This document shows, one piece after another, positions 1 to 10,189 of a DNA stretch of 64,000 nucleotides. The position numbers and the translations under genes are program-made. Source of the stretch: Atherix ibis. Its lineage: Eukaryota > Arthropoda > Insecta > Diptera > Athericidae. The notes below the pieces were generated by a model. It was not told the DNA's origin and searched no databases. It was given only the letters and a program-made list of their open reading frames with translations. The stretch is taken from positions 48,745,920 to 48,809,919 of the forward strand of contig OY282606.1 in the NCBI GenBank assembly GCA_958298945.1, read 5' to 3'. Each line of letters begins with the position of its first letter. Positions within the stretch are counted from its first letter, which is position 1.

Positions 1-293
1 TCATTGAGAGTAATTTTAATATACCACGAAGAACCAGACGGTTGACAATCGAATGAGGAATTTTCATTTAGATTTGCTCATGTGCGATTCATTTGACTAA
101 AGTTTCTAATCAAAATGAAACTATTGTTCTAGACTGTTTTTTTTCTTCGAAATTAAATTCAATAAAAGACTACTTACAAATAATTACACGAACCGATAAA
201 TTGTAGAAACTTAAAGAAAACATATTATTTTCATGAGAATTTTCACTTTTCAAAAATAGAAAAGTCTATGAAAATTTAGATTATTTTTAAGTT
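1..293. other. AT-rich DNA, nothing recognised
   Basis: Left edge of the window up to the TA target site of the first mariner. No coding potential or repeat is visible. By position it should be part of the long foxo intron, since the gene reads leftward and its next exon has not yet appeared. Confidence 0.5.
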
Positions 294-295
294 TA

Positions 296-1571
296 CGAGG
301 GTCATTCAACAAGTACTTAGCCTACAAAAGAAAAACGAAAATTTTGGAAAGGTGGCAATTTATTTTTCCACATAATCTCCTTCAAGCTCGATACACTTGG
401 CCTAGCGATGCTCTAACTTTTTTAACCCGTTCAAAAAATGCATTTTCTCCAGGGAAGCAAAATCGGCCTCCGTGGCGACGATAACCTCTTCATTCGACCC
501 AAATCTATTCCCGGCGAGTGATTTTTTCAGGTTTGGAAATAAAAAGTAGTCACAGGGGGCCAAATCTGGAGAGTACGGTGGATGGGGCAGCAATTCGTAG
601 CGCAATTCGACCAATTTGGCCATGGTGACGGCGGAGGTGTGAGCCGGCGCGTTGTCATGGTGGAACAGCACTTTTTTCTTCGCAAAGCGAGGCCGCTTTT
701 TCTTCAATTCAACGTCAAATCGGCCCAATAAGTCAGCATAGTAGCGCCCCGTGATTGTTTTACCCTTCTCGAGGTAATCGATGTGGATCACACCCAGAAA
801 ACGGTGGCCATCCACGGGGCGCTACTATGCTGACAATAAGTCAGCATAGTAGCGCCCCATGATTGTTTTACCCTTCTCGAGGTAATCGATGTGGATCACA
901 CCTCGTGAATCCCAGAAAACGGTGGCCATCACCTTTCCGGCCGATCGAACAGTCTTCGCCTTCTTCGGAGCACGTTCGCCGGGTGAAGTCCACTGTTTCG
1001 ACTGTTCCTTGGTCTCTGGTGTGTACCAGTGAATCCATGTTTCGTCGACGGTCACGAAACGACGCAAGAACTCCGCTGGATTGTGCTGAAACAGCGCCAA
1101 ACACGTCGCCGATGCGGTCTCACGGTTGCGCTTGTTTTCCGGTGTGAGCAAACGCGGCACCCATCGCGCCGACAGCTTTCTCATGCCCAGTTCTTCGTGT
1201 AGAATATGATGCACCGTTCCTACTGCGATGCCCACAGTCTCAGCTATCTCGTGAACCTTCAATCGACGGTCTGCCAACACGAGATCGTGGACTTTTTTAA
1301 CGTTTTTCTCCGTAGCAGCCTTTTTCGGGGCACCTGGGCGTGGCTCATCAAAAACCGATGTGCGGCCACGAACAAACTCGTTGAACCAATTCTTGACGGT
1401 CGCCATCGAAGGAGAAGAGTCACCATACACAGCATCCAAGCGCTGCGCGTTTTTCCCTTCCAAAAACAAGAATCTAATCACCGAACGATATTGTTCTTTT
1501 TCCATTTTTGTGCAACCGACCGAGACGCTCGCTTTCAAAGGCTCCCAAAACAAAACTAATGAAGGGAATCG
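296..1571 (-). mobile_element. Mariner family A, copy A1, rearranged
   Basis: The left end is a family A terminal inverted repeat starting cgagggtcattcaac, preceded by the TA target dinucleotide at 294-295. The element reads leftward. The right terminal repeat and outer 5' UTR are missing, because at about 1571 the copy is joined head to head to a second family A copy (A2). Inside, a segment around 732-858 has been duplicated and partly inverted. The copy cannot move on its own. Only one terminal repeat exists for the A1-A2 pair. Confidence 0.9.
360..1505 (-). pseudogene. Mariner transposase, family A, broken by duplication (A1)
   Basis: DD34D-type mariner transposase. From the start MEKEQYRSV at 1505 one reads an N-terminal helix-turn-helix pair (residues about 1-120, including the VGIAVGTVHHILHEELGMRK stretch), the linker WVPRLLTPENKRNR, the first catalytic Asp in TVDETWIH, then the HHDNAPAH and PPYSPDLAPCDYF motifs carrying the other two. 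Compared with copy A3 the SEIKDR stretch near residue 25 is missing and the reading frame is disrupted near 825, where about 108 bp are duplicated with an inverted piece. The C-terminal half continues open from 815 to 402 in another frame. The family length is about 349 residues. The copy is non-functional. Confidence 0.9.
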
Positions 1572-2172
1572 AAAGTACATTCTTTTAGTAGCCTACTGTC
1601 AAAATTTCAGTCGATTCCCTTCATTAGTTTTTTTTTGAGAGCCTTTGAAAACGAGCGTGTCGGTCGGTTGCACAAAAATGGAAAAAGAACAATATCGTTC
1701 GGTGATTAGATTCTTGTTTTTAGAAGGGAAAACGCGCAGCGAAATCAAAGATCGCTTGGATGCTGTGTATGGTGACTCTTCTCCTTCGATGGCGACCGTC
1801 AAGAATTGGTTCAACGAGTTTGTTCGTGGCCACACGTCGGTTTTTGATGAGCCACGCCCAGGTGCCCCGAAAACGGCTGCTTCGGAGGAAAACGTTAAAA
1901 AAGTTGGCAGACCGTCGATTGAAGGTTCACGAGATAGCTGAGACTGTGGGCATCGCAGTAGGAACGGTGCATCATATTCTACACGAAGAACTGGGCATGA
2001 GAAAGCTGTCGGCGCGATGGGTGCCGCGTTTGCTCACACCGGAAAACAAGCGCAACCGTGAGACCGCATCGGCGACGTGTTTGGCGCTGTTTCAGCACAA
2101 TCCAGCGGAGTTCTTGCGTCGTTTCGTGACCGTCGACGAAACATGGATTCACTGGTACACACCAGAGACCAA
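1572..2172 (+). mobile_element. Mariner family A, copy A2, 3'-truncated, head to head with A1
   Basis: This copy begins with part of the family A 5' UTR (the inverse of the stretch at 27367-27412 in copy A4) and runs rightward. It has no terminal repeat at either end. Homology stops at 2172. A 13-bp direct repeat, gattcactggtac, occurs at 2146-2158 and again at 2173-2185 across the break, after which Jockey-like codons follow. With A1 it forms a large inverted repeat centred near 1590. Confidence 0.85.
1678..2172 (+). pseudogene. Mariner transposase N-terminal half, frameshifted (A2)
   Basis: Starts with MEKEQYRSVIRFLFLEGKTR and keeps the DNA-binding domain. A short deletion after ENVKKV removes the HDLVLA codons and shifts the frame near 1904. 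The sequence resumes as RRLKVHEIAETVGIAVGTVH in the next frame and ends just after the first catalytic motif TVDETWIHWYTPET. The rest of the catalytic domain is absent, so this copy could at most encode a DNA-binding fragment. Confidence 0.88.
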
Positions 2173-2189
2173 GATTCACTGGTACTACT

Positions 2190-2270
2190 ACTGCCGTAGT
2201 GAAATCAATATGGACTTATGGACTAGAACTCTGGAGCTCTACTAAGCCTTTTAACACGCAATCCCGTCAG
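2190..2270 (+). pseudogene. Jockey-like LINE reverse transcriptase scrap
   Basis: In one frame from about 2198 the bases read VKSIWTYGLELWSSTKP. This closely resembles the LKPIWTYGIQLWG segment near the C-terminus of Jockey-clade reverse transcriptases. Only about 25 codons are recognisable. It abuts the broken end of mariner copy A2, so A2 was probably truncated by, or within, a Jockey copy. The same segment recurs at 5225-5255, 28704-28740 and in the palindrome at 33127-33193. Confidence 0.45.
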
Positions 2271-2271
2271 T

Positions 2272-3100
2272 TAAAATTACTTTTTTACTTTGCAAAAATT
2301 GTTAATGGGGTCCTTTTATGTTCGTAATAGTTTTATTAATTATGATTATAACATAAAGTCCCTTTTATATTTACTTTCATACTGTTCTGCTATCCTTTTA
2401 TTTTTGCCCTATATACGTAAATACCCATCGACATCTTACCTTAGATATTATCGGTTCCGTAATTTGTTAAAATACTAAGATTCAAATTTATATTTTCATA
2501 AAATTCGGTTATTGTTTACTTCCCATAACCCCTTACATTTATTACTACTGTTATTATTTAAATTTGTTCATTATTATTTTATTATTAAAGACATTTGTAA
2601 AAAATATTAAGATACATTTACAGTTCCATAAAGTTCCTTATAATAAACAAAATTATTAATTTATATTAATATGCAAATATGAAAAAATTATAAAATGCAA
2701 TCTTTTCGATATAATATTAGTAAATAGAAATCAAAACAAAAACCTTTTTGTTAAATTTCGAAGATGTTTTCAATTTTAGAATTGAAATTAAAGAATTAAT
2801 ATAAGATCTTTTTTGTTTAAAGAATTTCTAATAACAGATTTTTTTATCTTTTTTTATCGAATTAAAATAAGATCTTTTTGTTGTTACTAATAACAGATTT
2901 AAAAAAAATAATTTATTTAACCATTTTTAGTAAGTTAATAATTTTAATCTACTTAGAAAAATTTATATTACAATAACGGACAACAATTAAAGAAAAGGTA
3001 AGTTTACGGACATCCAATAAAGCATAAGGTCATGTGGAATCTAATTTGGACCCAGCACCGGAACTATTATATATCGGAAGTTTATTTTTAAGGACTAGAA
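2272..3100. other. AT-rich intronic DNA, nothing recognised
   Basis: Very AT-rich sequence with homopolymer runs and short direct repeats (for example two similar ataagatctttttg stretches near 2800-2880). No open reading frame of interest and no mobile-element motif. Confidence 0.5.
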
Positions 3101-3104
3101 CCAA

Positions 3105-3515
3105 AGATAGTGCTGCCAGTCAACCACGGCTAGATAGTATCTATTGAATCTTGTTAATAATTTTTTCTCCATATAATATAATGTGATAATAGACCTACGC
3201 TAGAACTGCCGGCGATAACTGAGGATTATTTCTTTGAAAATATGGAAAATGTAGACACGGACATTTGGTTCCCCAATATTTTTCATAACCATCGATTTAT
3301 TGAAAATACGATTTGACGGTAACGTGATTTCATGCTACGCACCTTCGTAATCGCTCGATTTGACACCAAATCGATTATTTATTGAGCAAGTAATACCAGA
3401 GATTACCGCTTAGCAAAACTGTAAAAAACTGGACATATCAAATTGGTATCGTCAAGCATAACCAAGGTGCCCATAAGCACGACATAATTTTGAAGCATTT
3501 TTTTTATATTTTGCT
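3105..3515 (+). pseudogene. Decayed DDE transposase (IS630/Tc1-mariner superfamily), C-terminal part
   Basis: Translated across frameshifts and stops, the stretch follows a common insect transposase type. Near 3113 the codons resemble AVTVNGxRYR. At 3215-3280 they read ITEDYFFENMENVDTDIWF, where the family has a WFQQDGATCHT motif. At about 3357 comes SLDLTP in place of RSCDLTPLDFFLW. At 3427-3490 they read VKNWTYQIGIVKHNQGAHKH, matching the usual C-terminal LENWxxRxxxCxxxRGxHLND. The motif order is right but many residues are lost. The same family occurs on the other strand at 51.5-53.0 kb. Alignment is by eye from family knowledge. Confidence 0.55.
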
Positions 3516-3519
3516 AAAA

Positions 3520-4955
3520 TTTCATTATTTATCATATTTGTTTTAAATTATACTATTTTCCTAATAATTACTCCAAAGAGTAATATAAATATTTATCAAG
3601 AAAATTTTAAAAATATTTCTCTCTGATAGAACCAAAATTTTTACAGAATGCAACAAAGAAATTTGAGCTTAATTGAGAAATCGTAATCACAGGCACTCAA
3701 AAACTAAGTTACATTTTTAAAGACTGTCGATAATCTCGTAAAATTTGTTTTAATGCAAAAAAATTATTCAAATAAATAGTACAGAATATCATAAAATTAT
3801 TAGAAAATTGAATTGCAACCAAAAGCTTTGGAGGTTAAAAAAAATTCAACCAAAAGCTTTAATTGAATCTATTCTAATAAAATTAATTAATTTTTTATTA
3901 CTTGTAGATAGTTTATAAAATCATAAAACCTATTAAATAGTAATAAAACTTAAAACCATATTATCTGCACATTTTCACAATAGAGGTAAGCAATCATTCA
4001 GTCACAAGAGTTTTATAGTAAAATTCAAAGAATATTAGTTTACATGAAATTAAATACGTAAATTTATCTATACAATGGCTTATGCGTATAGGACATATAC
4101 GTATCTAGTAGAATAGGCTGGTATAGAACTTTGTCAACTACTATGAGCATATTATGTTCTAGAACTCAATGCTAACGTTCTTTAGTTGGTGGTAATCCTA
4201 TTAAACGTTATGTGATACAGAAGACAAAGTTCCCTGACCAAGTACGTTTTTCTATAATTCAGTCGCATTTTACTTACAACCCTTTTTATATTTTTTAGTT
4301 TTGTTTCTTTTTAATTTACAATTTTTCCATTAACATTCATTTAAAAAAAAAAACAACTATATTATCTTTAAGATAGTTGCATTAAAAAGCTTCAGCACAA
4401 TTTTTTAAAATTATTTTTATTTAATTTTTAATCGAAAATAAATTAAATTTAATTAATTTTTTTTTTTCAATACCATATTAGTATTTTCAAATACCATATT
4501 TCAATGCTATTTAAAAGTAGATTATTATTAATTATTTTAAATTGACACTAATTTTGTTCTTTTTTCAGTAAAAAAAAAATCGGCTTTATACTCGTAAATT
4601 AGGGGATCCTTATCGGAAGTTATGTCCTCTTATTCAGATAAATGCACAATCCAAAATTCTCCACAAAATTGCTGATGCTATGATACTCATTAATAAAAAA
4701 AAAAATTTCTGAATTAAATATTACTCGTTATAATAAAATGTCACTATCAGCGGTCCTTCCACTATATTCCGCTTGTAGGAGAAATTTCGTTCTATATCCT
4801 TCCAATAAACACTCCGAGGTGCTTCACAAGACTTATTATCAAAAATAAATCCCGTATGCTAGATAAGCACCTAATTTAGCCTATTTTGCAAGTTGGTTAC
4901 TTAAAACAAATAACAAATATTAACTAAATACACTTTTTTTTAGGCTTTACAGATA
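3520..4955. other. AT-rich intronic DNA, nothing recognised
   Basis: No gene or mobile element recognised. It contains a short hairpin at about 4340-4385 (aactatattatctttaag / agatagttgca) and many A or T runs. Confidence 0.45.
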
Positions 4956-4959
4956 TCTA

Positions 4960-5331
4960 CCACTACAACATAGTAATAAGCAGATCTGAACAATAGTTTT
5001 AATTAACGTGAATGGTTGTGGGGAGTGAACCTCCATTGAAGCTTCTTCTGCTAGCGTGTGCTTATTGATATTATTGGAGACACGACAATAGAACTTTTGA
5101 TAACGAGACACAGCTACATCAAAGACAAATGGACTGCGTCGCAATTGTACGGAGTAATTTTGATGAAGGGGGTTGGATTCGAGGGGAAATGGTAGCCTTA
5201 GTAGGACCCCAGAATCCTTGCCGTAAATCCATATTGGTTTCAGTAGGGCATTGTATAAAAGTACTTTGCTGTCTACAGTAAGTTTAAAATGTTTGTCTAG
5301 AAGCTGAAGTAGTTGCAGGTATGGTCTTCTT
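4960..5331 (-). pseudogene. Jockey-like LINE reverse transcriptase, C-terminal part
   Basis: Read leftward from 5331 the codons give YLQLLQLLDKHFKLTVDSKV followed by LLYNALLKPIWIYG. This is the thumb region typical of Jockey-clade reverse transcriptases, where KLxxxNKLLLYxxxLKPIWTYG is common. Below about 5210 the reading becomes ambiguous. It is the downstream half of a LINE whose upstream part lies at 6329-6460. The mariner B1 sits between the two halves and roughly 100 or more codons of the LINE are missing, so insertion was followed by deletion. Confidence 0.6.
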
Positions 5332-6161
5332 AGTGCACACGCGCATTGTCCTGATGCAGGTGTGCACACGCGCATTGTCCTGATGCAGGTGTGCACACGC
5401 GCATTGTCCTGATGCAAGAGGATTTTTTTCTTCTTCAGATGGGGGCGTTTCCCTTTGATTTCCTCGCTCAACCGTTGCAATAATGACGCGTAATACACTC
5501 CTGTTATTGTTTTTCCTTTTTCCAAGTAGTCGATAAAAATGATGCCCTACGAATCCCAAAAGACCGTGACCATCACCTTGCCGGCCGATGGCACAGTTTT
5601 TGCCTTCTTCGGAGCCCGTTCACCCTTGAAAATCCACTGTGATGACTGTCTCTTCGTTTCTGGAGTGAAGTAGTGTATCCAGGTTTCGTCCACAGTGACA
5701 TATCGACGAAGGAATTCTGCAGGATTACGATGAAAGAGTGCAAACACAGCCTCAGAGTCCACTACACGATTGCGCTTATTCTCCTCTGAGAGCAAACGCG
5801 GCACCCATCTTGCCGAAATTTTTTTCACAGATAATTTTTCATGCAAAATTGAAGCGACTGTACCTTGTGATATGCCCGTGGCCTACACTAATTCGCGCAC
5901 TTTAATTCGCCGATCGTTCAAAATCAGATCGTGGATTTTGTCGATGATTTCAGGAGTAGACACCTCAACTGGGCGTCCTGAACGATGTTCATCTTTTGTG
6001 GATGAATGGCCACGTTTAAATTCATTCACCCAATTGTAAACCGTTGCAAACACATGTGCAGATGTGCCATGAACTGCATCCAACTCGGCTTTGATTTCTT
6101 TCGGGCTTAAGCCTTTCAAATGGAGATGTTTGATGACAGCCCTAAACTCGCTTTTTTCCAT
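5332..6161 (-). pseudogene. Mariner transposase, family B, truncated (B1)
   Basis: Starts MEKSEFRAVIKHLHLKGLSP at 6161. The DNA-binding region includes RRIKVREL and the second helix-turn-helix. A stop (VEATG changed to V-stop) occurs near 5885. The downstream frame holds VPRLLSEENKRNR, the first catalytic Asp in TVDETWIHYFTPETKRQ, and then WIFKGERAPKKAKT. A frameshift near 5550 follows (lost base in the FWDSQGIIF region). The second catalytic segment HQDNARVHT is triplicated by the 27-bp expansion and then lost. The DLAPSDYF segment is absent. Confidence 0.85.
5334..5415 (-). repeat. Three tandem copies of a 27-bp segment inside mariner B1
   Basis: The unit begins gtgcacacgcgcattgtcct and continues gatgcag. 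It is present three times head to tail, whereas copies B2 and B3 have one. It corresponds to the codons around the second catalytic Asp (HQDNARVHT), so the expansion duplicates an active-site motif in frame (9 codons per unit). Confidence 0.9.
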
Positions 6162-6328
6162 TGTTATGCACAAATAAATGTCGTTAACTTTAATCGACGA
6201 TAGAAATTGACCTTCGCTATGGATCGAGCTGATTCCTGTCGATAAGGCTACTTACAAAAAAAAAATCTTTATCGACACTACGAGCGCAATTTCTTGGATT
6301 TTCTAAGGACTTATTGAAGGACCCTCGT

Positions 6329-6460
6329 ATTATCGGCAGATTCGGATGTATAAATATTATAGTGGATGGGCCCAAATAAACTTCCCTGTGGAACACCAGC
6401 CACTGTAGAAGAGATATTGGAGAGTTTGTTGGAATCATTTACTTGGAAGTGCCGGTTAGA
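6329..6460 (-). pseudogene. Jockey-like LINE reverse transcriptase, palm fragment
   Basis: Read leftward from about 6458, one uninterrupted frame gives FYSNRHFQVNDSNKLSNISS then TVAGVPQGSLFGPIHYNIYT and SESAD. The GVPQGSxxGPxxYNIYT block is the conserved palm segment of Jockey-type reverse transcriptases that precedes the YADD box. The frame is cut by the TA (6328-6329) where mariner B1 inserted. The matching downstream part is at 4960-5331 on the same strand. Confidence 0.7.
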
Positions 6461-6469
6461 ATAAAATTT

Positions 6470-8450
6470 TAAAATACCAATTTTATTTTTTTTAAATTTA
6501 TATTTTTAAATATTTATTTTAAATATAAATGGAAAATTAAACTTAGCTCCAGATCGAGCAAAAATAAGAGTATAGTTTATACGAATTTAAACTTACACAT
6601 ATATACACAAAGAAAAAACGAAAATATTAATAATTTGATTTTTGAAAAAAAATATATTAGTAACGAATACCGAATCATTGTAAGGAGTGAAAAACTCAAC
6701 TCAGTGTAAAACCAAAATTATGGACCAATGACTAAATAGTTTAAGTTACGAGTTTTAAAATGATTAATCTAATTTCATTTATAAATAATTATATTGTATT
6801 TAATTAAACCCAGTTTTCTATTCGTTTGGAAAATTTCTTTGAAAAAATAAAGAAAAAAAAGTATTTACTATGAGCAAAAAAATACAAAAATTGTGCACTG
6901 CAAGATTGGAAATCTGTTCTTTTCAGCAAGGATTAAAAATTTCAGGTTTTTAGCTTAACGATTTTATATAAATTGTATAAAAATACTGCTAAAAAGTTCT
7001 TATTTTGATCCAAAAATTACAAAAATATTAAATTGAATGGGTTGACAAATACTTATGAACGGTAATCTACAAAGCAATTAAAATAACAAATATAAAAAAA
7101 AGTTTGTTTTATCAATGGTTAAAACACATCTCCCTGAACTAATGTCTGATGATCATTTTTATTAAAGTCTAAATGATAAAAGTATTAGTATTAGCCAAAT
7201 GCAATATTACACTCATGAGTGGAATTATCAAAATAAAAATCTTTAAGATAATCTTATTAGTGCAAGGTCTTGTAGATAAGAGAAGATTTCAAGGCAATTC
7301 GTTAAGTTACTTCGCTTGAACGGAACACATCCCAATTGAGCAGACATTTGAATGAAATTCATTTTCGAGTATACTTTTGAATAAAATTACTTTCATACAA
7401 AAGCTTACAACCTCAATTATGATCAATATTATTACATTTGTATTATTATTGATATAAAACTTAAACACAACTGGCATATTATCAATTCTGTTCGAGACCT
7501 TTTGTTATTTAACGTGACCGAATTCTTCTCAAAGTGAATTATTTTCTTTTGGCATTTATTCAAATAAACTGAAAAAATAAATAACAGTTTCTACAATGTG
7601 TAGAAATATTTAGAAATCTTTCGATAGCCCCAAGTGTGGTCAATCGTTTGACTAACGTGCAAACAAATTGAATCAAATTAACTAAAATCGAAAAGGTGCT
7701 GAAATTTTCAATTTTTTTGCATATTTATTTAATTTATTTTACTTGCAGCTAAGCATAATTGGTTAATTTCCTTTTGAATCGACCAGGAATTGATTAAAAG
7801 TTATTTCTCAGCTGACAAAACAAAATATATGCTCGCCCAAAACAGTTAGAATGATCAAAATTTCTCAAGAATGATCACATTGATGAAACACTATAAGTAG
7901 CTTAAGATTAAGCAAAAATAACCTTTTGATTGATACAATTTTGTTCCCTAGTTTCAAAAATATTAACAATGCTAATACGATGAAAAGTTGAGCAAAAAGA
8001 TTTGAAAGTTTTTAATGGTTTTATGTTTATTATCACAAAAATTATACATTTTAAAGATTTTAATATAAAAAATAATTTGGCGAGGAAACAGAAAATTAAT
8101 AAAACTGTTATCATTGACAGTGGCAGACTTCAACTATCATCGACGAGCAGTATAAGTTTCAATATCGTTGGCTATCTTTCCGACACTGTAGAGAGTGATA
8201 AGTGAAGTTCCGTTTTTGTAGTGCATAAAGAAAAATAGAACATTGCAATTTAGAGCAACAACGTGGAATCATCAAGTTTGGTATTAAGCTTGGTGAATAT
8301 TTCGTATTTCATAAGTGTGACTTGAACTAGTGTATCGGGATCATTGGTTATTGAGAACACAATTTTTTCAATGACATTAACTATTTTTGATAGCCGAAAA
8401 GTAGTGGAAGACAATCTTTGCTTAAGAGATCTTCAACATCAAACAATCTG
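6470..8450. other. AT-rich intronic DNA, nothing recognised
   Basis: About 2 kb with no recognisable coding motif. Short open frames around 7908-8205 overlap on both strands and show no family resemblance or amino-acid pattern expected of a protein. Confidence 0.45.
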
Positions 8451-8459
8451 ATGGAAATG

Positions 8460-8860
8460 TGGAACTAGTGAGGGTACTTATGGGATCAGACTGTCAATAA
8501 ACATTGAAGCTGATGAGTGAGTATTTGAAGATCTCAAAAAAAAAGGTTCTTCGCGTCAGATCGGACATTGCAGATACTAAGATGGTATGCCATGACAACA
8601 ACACTTGTCAAATAGCTATCTTCATTAGTGAGTTGTTATCGAAAGAGGGATTCTCATGGTTCTCCAGTCCTTCCTATTCATTTGATCTACATAAAAAAAA
8701 CACTTGAAAATGGGTTATTTTCATACTCTTGATAACATCGAAAGGTGTGATGCCGCTTAGCACTTCTACGAAGAGTGTAAACAACGTCTTCATCATAATA
8801 AACGCGGGATAGCCGGAAATCTATTCTACGCCGTTTGAATCAAGGAAGTCAAGACGTCCC
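8460..8860 (+). pseudogene. Mariner family D transposase relic, C-terminal part
   Basis: A decayed mariner catalytic region. Near 8488 the codons approximate GQTVNKxY. These are followed by KLMSEYLKISKKKVLRVRSD and IADTKMVCHDNNTCQIAIFI, where intact mariners have a HHDNAPxHTA motif carrying the second catalytic Asp (here CHDNNT). FSSPSYSFDL replaces PPYSPDLAPCDF. Near 8772 HFYEECKQRLHH resembles the mariner C-terminal CYEEWKKRLxRC. A second relic of the same type is at 62.4-62.85 kb. No terminal repeats are seen here. Confidence 0.6.
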
Positions 8861-8899
8861 GGTCTTCCAGTTTAACATTTCCAGCATGTTTTTGCCATC

Positions 8900-10187
8900 C
8901 TTGCAAAGTCTGTCGCTCTTGACATAAGGTTCACGTCTAGATGGCGTCTCTTGCAAAAATCTACTTAATTATCACAAAGCATCATCCTTCAAATGATTCC
9001 TGTCAAAATTTGACAGCAATTGGTCGATTGGTTCGTGAGATATAGCATTTTGAGTGGAGCAAGTTTTGTTATTGAAAAAAAAAATGGATAAAGACGAATT
9101 TCGTGTATTGATAAAGCATTGCTTTTTGATGAAAAAAAATACAGTGGAAACCAAAGCATGGTTTGACAAACGTTATCCGGACTCTGCTCCAGAGCTATTT
9201 CAACTGTGGAATATTGGTTTCGTCAATTTCGAACTGGTCGTACGAGCACAGTTGATGCAGAACGCAGTGGCCGCCCAAAAGAGGTGGTTACGGCAGAAAA
9301 CTTCAAAAAAATCCACAAAATAATTTTAAATGACCGGAAAGTGAAGTTGAGCGAGATAGCTGAGTCTCTGAAGATATCGAAAGAGCGTGTTGGACATATC
9401 GTGCATGAATATTTGGGCATGCGAAAGCTGTGTGCAAAGTGGGTGCCGCGTGAGCTCACTGTGGACCAAAAACAACAACGTGTTGATGATTCTGAGCAGT
9501 GTTTGGAGCTGTTCAAGCGCAATAAACCCGAATTTTTGCGTCGATATGTGACAATGGATGAAACATGGATCTGTCACTACACTCCAGAGTCCAATCGGCA
9601 GTCGGCAGAGTGGAGAGCGAGCGACGAACCGAATCCAAAGCGTGGAAAGACGCAACAGTCGGCTGGCAAGGTGATGGCGTCTGTATTTTGGGATCCGCAT
9701 GGTATAATATTCATTGACTATCTCCAGAAGGGACAGACGATCAACAGCGACTATTATATAGCATTATTGGATCGTTTGAAGAAAGAAATCGCTAAGAAAC
9801 GGCCTCATTTGAAGAAGAAAAAAGTGTTTTTTCACCAAGACAATGCACCGTCGACAAGTCGATGAAAACGATAGTCAAACTCAATAAATTGGGCTACGAA
9901 TTGCTTCCCTATCCACCGTATTCTCCAGATCTGGCCCTCAGCGACTTTTTCCTGTTTGCAGACCACAAGAGAATGCTCGCTGGCAAGAAATTTAAGACCG
10001 ATGATGAAGTGATTGCCGAAACTGAGGCCTATTTTGAGGCAAAACCGAAAGAGTACTATAAAAATGGCATCGAAAAGTTGGAAGATATCGCCCTCGAAGG
10101 AAACTATGTTGAATAATAAAAATGAATTTTGCAAAAAAAAATATTTTTACTGTGTTATCTTATAAACTTTTCAGCCAATCTGTTAGT
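8900..10187 (+). mobile_element. Mariner family C (mellifera-like), 5' end eroded
   Basis: The right end, near 10160-10187, reads in reverse cagattggctgaaaagttta. This resembles the cagGTTGGCTGATAAGTCCC terminal repeat of mariner elements of the Himar/mellifera type. The 5' UTR contains the tcaaatgattcctgtcaaaa stretch typical of these elements. The matching left terminal repeat is not recognisable; the left boundary near 8900 is a guess. The element lies directly downstream of the family D relic. Confidence 0.75.
9084..10116 (+). pseudogene. Mariner transposase, family C, two frameshifts
   Basis: Starts MDKDEFRVLIKHCFLMKKNT at 9084. A frameshift near 9210 moves to the frame reading FRTGRTSTVDAERSGRPKEV. 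That frame runs through the second helix-turn-helix, WVPRELTVDQKQQRV, the first catalytic Asp in TMDETWICHYTPES, FWDPHGIIFIDYL, and HQDNAPS, which carries the second. A one-base loss near 9852 (NAPCHKS became NAPSTSR-stop) shifts the frame again. The last part reads LLPYPPYSPDLALSDFFLF with the third catalytic Asp, and ends ALEGNYVE-stop at 10116. A few codons near IEKLEDIAL are also missing. The catalytic residues survive but the frame does not. Confidence 0.88.
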
Positions 10188-10189
10188 CT

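Larger units (their letters stand above)
5332..6327 (-). mobile_element. Mariner family B, copy B1, 3'-truncated
   Basis: The right end is a family B terminal repeat (ending ...aaggaccctcg, TA at 6328-6329) and the element reads leftward. The left third, including the third catalytic Asp region and the other terminal repeat, is gone. At 5331-5332 the sequence passes directly into Jockey-like codons. A 27-bp unit is present three times in tandem at about 5334-5415. The element lies inside a Jockey relic of the same orientation. Confidence 0.85.

Noticed and set aside
863..1147. Open frames antisense to the mariner transposases (similar frames at 13583-13867 and 26649-26933)
   Set aside because: They are shadows of the transposase on the opposite strand and are conserved only because the element is.
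4947..5525. A single 192-codon chimeric protein joining mariner transposase and LINE codons
   Set aside because: The frame is a by-product of nested insertion and deletion; it starts inside the transposase and has no promoter or start of its own.
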